Positions 59,531 through 64,000 of a stretch of 64,000 nt of DNA are shown here, in pieces (positions within the stretch are counted from its first letter, which is position 1; each line of letters begins with the position of its first letter). Position numbers and translations under genes: made by a program. The DNA is from Wallemia ichthyophaga EXF-994. Lineage: Eukaryota > Basidiomycota > Wallemiomycetes > Wallemiales > Wallemiaceae. Below the pieces are notes generated by a model. That model was not told where the DNA came from, searched no databases, and was given only the letters and a program-made list of their open reading frames with translations. The stretch covers positions 62,001-126,000 of the forward strand of contig NW_008806277.1 of assembly GCF_000400465.1 (NCBI RefSeq), read 5' to 3'.

Positions 59531-60259
59531 TTCTGCAATAAGGTCTGCGTTTTTCTTTTTGGATCGCTGCTGAGTGTTCAAAACGACAGGAGAAATGCGG
59601 AATCTTGATCGTCTTTGGATCTCTTGAACAAGTTTGTTTTAGGTCATTTTTGGAACAGAACGGAGTTATTAGTGTAGATCAGCAGAGTTTTGCGCGTCCA
59701 ACTGATCCTGATAACACTCGTATTCTGCAGCATCGTCCCAAACATCGTCATAAACCGAGAAAAATACTGCGTCAAGTACGTCCAAACGCCTAGCAAACTT
59801 CCAAAGGTGAACTTTTTTGCGTTACTCTTCAGAATCAACAGAGTAAAGAGTTGGATCTTATTAATAAGAGTATGAATTGAGTGCTCAGAATAATAAGAGT
59901 TATTATCAAGGCTCCAGCGCTCTTCCAGCATTTCACCAAGCCCAGTTTTATCTGGTCTATAAAGTTCGGCATATCTTCTATAGGACTGATTCTTTGCAAT
60001 GATGCTTAGCGATTTATTGTAAGTTGGAATCTTTCGTTCTCTTTCAGGATCCTTATGATTAGTTTGAAATTCACTTGGATTGATGTGCCATGATACCTTT
60101 AATGCCTTTGATAGGAAATGCTTTGTAAATGACGGTAACTATTACAACATAATTGATTGTGATATACTTGTACGAATTACTCTTTACTTTCTGTGCCGCT
60201 TGCTAGCATTCCTCTCTCAATATTCTCCACTGTTTTCCTGTGATTTGCTCAGTTGAGTC
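59531..60259. other. Relic sequence upstream of the CMR1 pseudogene
   Basis: About 730 bp with only broken frames on the minus strand, for example an acidic piece VYDDVWDDAAEYECYQDQ ended by two adjacent stops near 59663-59670, and a charged piece RRYAELYRPDKTGLGEMLEE near 59930. This may be the decayed N-terminal half of the CMR1 copy or another lost gene. I cannot align it with confidence. Confidence 0.3.
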
Positions 60260-60555
60260 TTAAGACATTGTATTTGATACGAACAATTTCTGTTCGCGGA
60301 TCTTTGTCAGTTCCTCAATAAGCTTCAGTTGGTCCTCCTTTGTCAAATTGGCGCCTTGGATATTTCGCACTTTCTCATGAGACTTGTCCAAATTCGTTTT
60401 CAACTCTTTAGCCTGTATTGGGGGTTTGAGGGTGTCAAACTACACGAAACTAACCCGCTCACTGCCTTTGATGCTGCCTGTGTATTACCGCTGCTTATAT
60501 GCTCAGTTGTTTGCGCTATCAGCGGCAGTAATGATCCGAAGCTATCGTCAGCCAT
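60260..60555 (-). CDS. Small helical protein, possibly Mediator subunit 9
   Basis: Two exons (60555-60463, 60412-60260; 50-nt intron with GTGAGC donor) encode 81 residues. The N-terminus FGSLLPLIAQTTEHISSG, followed by KELKTNLDKSHEKVRNIQG and NLTKEDQLKLIEELTKIREQK, has the short-helix plus coiled-coil layout of Med9 (LLPxI..., ELK..., LPGIDxSxEEQ...). That match is by pattern only; other tiny coiled-coil subunits would look similar. The gene is the first intact one right of the CMR1 relic region. Confidence 0.48.
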
Positions 60556-61031
60556 GATGTGATAAGTGAGAGAGTGTATGGTATGTTAATTTTATGTGAT
60601 ATAACCAATACATTTGTGGATCTATAGCGCTACACATACTTGAAAATATAAATCCAGATGGAGTGCAGGTGGCGTGCAAGGCTTCGTGAAGGCTTTAGGA
60701 AGAGATTAATGAACATGTATAATATCAAGCAGCCTCAAAGCAATATGAATAACGCACAAAACCACCCCCTCTCGCCCTCCAGAGAGGTGTAAAAACTTCA
60801 CCCAAAATGACTGAAGGATGAGAATACAAGCGCGAGCAATACAATACCACCCTCATAAACCCCCTGATACTCCCACACAATTAAATATTTGAGTCTTTTA
60901 ATTTTTTTAATTCTCCAGCCTCCGTCTTCGTAAATTTGAGAGGCGCCTTCTTGTCGAACGAGCGTGAGGAAGTGAGTGAATATCTCGTGGCTATAAGGAA
61001 ACACATTGACGGGTGTTTGAAATAGAGCAGT
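60556..61031. promoter_or_regulatory. Promoter region of RPL19
   Basis: 476 bp between divergent genes. It contains a TAAAAACTTCACCC-like stretch near 60790 and pyrimidine-rich segments (CCACCCCCTCTCGCCCTCC near 60763-60781) typical of ribosomal protein promoters. No defined regulator site can be named. No gene is seen. Confidence 0.3.
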
Positions 61032-61675
61032 ATGGTCAATCTCAGATCTCAGAAACGTATTGCTTCTGCAGTCTTAGGATGCGGTAAACGTAAGGTCTGG
61101 CTCGACCCAGCTGAGCAAAAAGAAATTGCTCAAGCTAACAGCCGTGCCAACATCCGTAAGCTCGCTAAGGTGGGTAACAAGTCTTTTGAATTGAATTTCC
61201 CTCACGAGACTTTCAGGACGGCCATGTCATCCGCAAGCCAGCTTTGATGCACTCACGTTCACGCGTCCGTGAAACTCACGCTGCTAAGCGTGCCGGTCGC
61301 CACACTGGCCTCGGTAAGCGTAAGGGTACCGCTGAAGCTAGGATGCCTTCCAAGGTCGTTTGGATGCGCCGCCAGAGAGTTCTCCGTCGCTTGCTCAGAA
61401 GATACAGGGAATCTGGCAAGATTGATAAGCACCTCTACCACTCCCTCTACCTCAAGTCAAAGGGTAACACTTTCAAGAACAAGCGTGTCCTTATGGAGCA
61501 CATCCACAAGGCTAAGGCTGAGGTCTTGCGTACTCAACGTCTCACTGACTCCGCTGAGGCTCGTCGTGCTGCTAACAAGGCTCTCCGTCTCCGTCGTGCT
61601 GCTAGAGTCGCTGAGAAGCGCTCAGGTATCACTCAAGTCGAGCACACTGACAACGTCGCCGCTACTCAAGCTTAA
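61032..61675 (+). CDS. RPL19: 60S ribosomal protein L19 (eL19)
   Basis: Two exons (61032-61169, 61217-61675; 47-nt intron) give 198 residues, the usual length. It reads [20 protein letters not shown], then [31 protein letters not shown] across the intron, [40 protein letters not shown] and [20 protein letters not shown]. All are hallmarks of eL19, with the long basic C-terminal helix. Codon usage is strongly C-ending and repetitive compared with the neighbouring genes, as expected for very high expression. Product is a structural component of the large cytosolic ribosomal subunit near the exit side. Confidence 0.98.
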
Positions 61676-61964
61676 ATTGGCACTATTTAAAAGTGGAGTG
61701 TTTTGTTGGGTCACATATCGTCTCACACATGTATATTGTTTATCATTTACGCTCGAAAATTTTTGGTCGTCTGTGATAGTGGCTTGGTCTGTATCGAGTG
61801 GTTATGCGGGGGATTGTATACACCAAATACAAACTTTAACTGCGGCAGATGCACAGATTATATTTTTAGAACTCGGCGGGCTGCCATCGGGAATCGGTCG
61901 TTCGGAAATCCCTCTCGCACCGAATCAGCTAGGGCTGATAGCTGATTACGCTTTCTTATCAACA

Positions 61965-64000
61965 ATGAAATCAGACGACGAAAGTACTTTACACAGCGAG
62001 CGCCACAGCCATAATAATTCACTCAGTAATCTCAACATACGCTGTGGTGGCGATCACACTGGCGATTACGATAAGGCGACGAATTTGGAAATAAAAGGTC
62101 AGGAATTACAGCGGGAGCAACGTACTGATGATCGCGTCTCTGATAAAGGATCAGAAATTAATACCGATAAGCAGCAACAGCAGCGGCAGCACGATGCTTC
62201 TACATCTAATAGCACTCCTGAGCATACCAACAATGGAGAGAATGCAGTCGTTGAGAAGGAACAGCGCACTGATGGTCTCGATGATCAGACAAACTTAATG
62301 CCCCGGAAACAGATCATCGTCGTGTTCATGGGAGTCTCGAGCGCACTATTTATAAGTCTACTCGATCAGACGGTGATAAGCACAGCTTTACCTGATATTT
62401 CCAGCGAATTCCACGCTGCAGGGAAGGGTAATTGGTGCGTAGACCGCTAAGTATCAGCCCTTTGAAACTAAAAAAAATTATGACAGGGTTGCTACATCTT
62501 ACCTGCTCACAAGCACAGCGGTAATAACCTTCTGGTCACGTCTGAGTGATCTAATCGGCAGGAAGTTAGTACTACAAATCAACTTGATCATCTTTTTCAT
62601 AGGAAGTCTAGCATGTGCACTGTCCACTACAATTACAATGCTTATCGGCTTTCGCGCTTTGGCTGGACTAGGCGGCGGAGGAATACTGAACAACGTCATG
62701 GTCATTATCAGCGACATTGTATCATTGCGCGAAAGAGGAAAGGTTAGGTTGAGATGGAGTAAAATAAACCATACTAATCGTAAGCATAGTGGCAAGGACT
62801 TATTGGTGTGATTGTCGCGATAAGTAACAGTCTAGGTCCAATATTAGGGTGAGTTTTTGCCTACGTATGAAATAGACCATTTACACCGCTCTCGACTAGA
62901 GGTGTATTCACTGAAACTATTGGATGGCGCTGGATATTCTGGATCAACCTACCGCTCACAGGTGCTGCTATTTTGATCGTCCAGATATTCCTGCCTCAGA
63001 AACGTATCACATCCAACCCCCGCGAACAGATTAAACGGATAGACTATATTGGCACGATACTGGTACTTGCATCGACTACTCTGACGTTGCTGAGCTTGAA
63101 TTGGGGCGGAAATGAGTATGCATGGGACTCAGCTGTCGTCATTGCACTGCTTGTTGTTGGCGTAGTGCTCATGGTAGTCTTTGTGCTGGTAGAGGCTAGC
63201 AGCTTTATTAATCTACCCATTCTCCCAATGTATCTCTTCAACGATAGGTCCGTCTCAGCTAGCTTCTTCTGCACTTTCTTTAGCGGTACCATCTTCTACG
63301 GGGCTCTTTACTTCCTACCGCATTATTTACAAGTTGTTAAGGAATACAGTCCTTTGCGATCAGGAGTGGTGCTGCTGGGACTGATCCTTACCCAAAGTGG
63401 GTTGTTGATATGTCTCACTCAATAAACGCTAACAAGGCCAAAACAGCATTGTTTTCATTCACATCGGGAGTGATTGTGTCTAAAACTGGAGGTTATAGGG
63501 TGAACATATGGACTGGATTTCTAATGTGGACTATTGGACTCGGGTTATTCACAATGCTCAGCCCGTCAACAAGTATTGCAGAATTCGTTGGATTCTCAGT
63601 GATTTCAGGTGAGACATACCTTGCTTGTTGAGCGAAACTCAATGTGATAAAGGTTTTGGTGCGGGGAATACATTCCAGACGACGTTACTGAGGTTGGTAT
63701 ATTGCTTAATGAAAGACAAGCACACTCAAATTTCGTAGCGTACAGGCTGCTGTTAAAAGGCAAGAGATTGCAGTTGCGACGGGAGGTAAGTGAGACTTTT
63801 CCGAAACATAAATGTAATCAATCTCAAACTAACTGTATCATATACAGGTCGTAACTTTATACGGCTCCTTGGGGGTACGATTGGACTTGCACTGTGCGAT
63901 GTTATATTGAGGAACACGTTGATTACGGGATTACACAGTTTAGGGTCAAGTGTAAGTGAAATCAACGAAATCACGCAGGATCCTACGGCTATTCGGACCG
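61965..64000 (+). CDS. MFS multidrug exporter (DHA2, 14-TM type), partial at right edge
   Basis: Drug:H+ antiporter-2 type transporter. Eight exons are visible: 61965-62434, 62487-62742, 62790-62848, 62900-63396, 63447-63608, 63653-63692, 63739-63785 and 63848 to the edge. Together they give about 561 residues in one frame; introns are 44-62 nt. A ~115-residue hydrophilic, Gln/Asp-rich N-terminus precedes TM1. DHA2 motifs: ALFISLLDQTVISTALPDI in TM1, SYLLTSTAVITFWSRLSDL and GRK (loop 2-3), RALAGLGGGGILNNVMVIIS, SNSLGPILGGVFTETIGWRW with IFWINLP (motif C region), and AVQAAVKRQEIAVATG-like VQAAVKRQEIAVA. Siderophore or toxin/drug efflux are the family roles. The last exon may end at a GT near 63950 or read through. 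Confidence 0.91.

Noticed and set aside
60798-61004. 68-codon minus-strand frame upstream of RPL19
   Set aside because: Short, no family signal, lies in a promoter region; no splice partner found.
61269-62450. 393-codon frame spanning the end of RPL19 and the start of the MFS gene
   Set aside because: Its first part is an off-frame reading of RPL19 and its last part coincides with the true MFS frame. A fusion is an artefact; the MFS gene starts at its own ATG at 61965.

Overview
The window is a gene-dense piece of a fungal nuclear genome, most likely from a basidiomycete. Genes lie on both strands, usually less than 150 bp apart. Nearly every multi-exon gene has introns of about 40-60 nt with GT donors, CTNAC-like branch sites and AG acceptors. 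An MP88-type mannoprotein, an exo-beta-1,3-glucanase, SNF1, NBS1 and an APC1 are present, which fits Basidiomycota. The compactness and very short introns suggest a small-genome lineage such as Wallemiomycetes; that placement is my inference and was not tested. I saw no tRNA, rRNA, CRISPR array, transposase or viral gene.

Layout. 1-3441: APC1 (cyclosome scaffold), cut by the left edge. 3721-6293: an unrecognised protein and an unrecognised multi-pass membrane protein. 6389-8163: PAF-acetylhydrolase-like lipase. 8300-11060: GH5 glucanase and fructose-1,6-bisphosphatase. 11563-15905: an Smr protein ending in a CaaX box, WDR83, a Pcl-type cyclin and a Ser-rich protein. 16079-19323: cyclopropane-fatty-acid synthase-type methyltransferase and indoleamine 2,3-dioxygenase. 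19389-24435: SAPS phosphatase regulator, hotdog thioesterase and a decayed F-box gene. 24608-31706: Ost-alpha/TMEM184-type membrane protein, methionine aminopeptidase 2 and the spliceosomal helicase PRP22. 31745-38046: a CRIB-containing PAK-like pseudokinase, MP88-type GPI mannoprotein, a degenerate xylulokinase-like protein and an I9 proteinase inhibitor. 38150-44753: GMC oxidoreductase, a USP12/46-type deubiquitinase and NBS1. 44942-51917: SNF1 kinase, an SDR, U1-70K, a PWWP/Tudor-like protein and an MIT-like protein. 52020-60555: SNF2-RING ATPase, CMR1, a dead CMR1 duplicate and a small Med9-like gene. 61032-64000: RPL19 and a 14-TM MFS exporter cut by the right edge.

Most genes are unrelated housekeeping functions and do not form a cluster. 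Some share themes. PRP22 and U1-70K act in splicing. NBS1, CMR1 and the SNF2-RING ATPase act in genome maintenance. SNF1, FBP1, the SAPS subunit and the Pcl-type cyclin link to nutrient and phosphatase/kinase control.

The most unusual points are gene-structure ones. The U1-70K start codon appears to be split by an intron (AT|G). The Ost-alpha gene needs an 11-nt microexon followed by a GC-AG intron. Several genes begin with minute coding exons. Decayed or degenerate genes are also prominent: the CMR1 duplicate with four in-frame stops, the F-box remnant, the PAK-like pseudokinase and the xylulokinase-like pseudoenzyme. All gene models were built by hand from frame, splice signals and remembered family conservation. 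No search was run.
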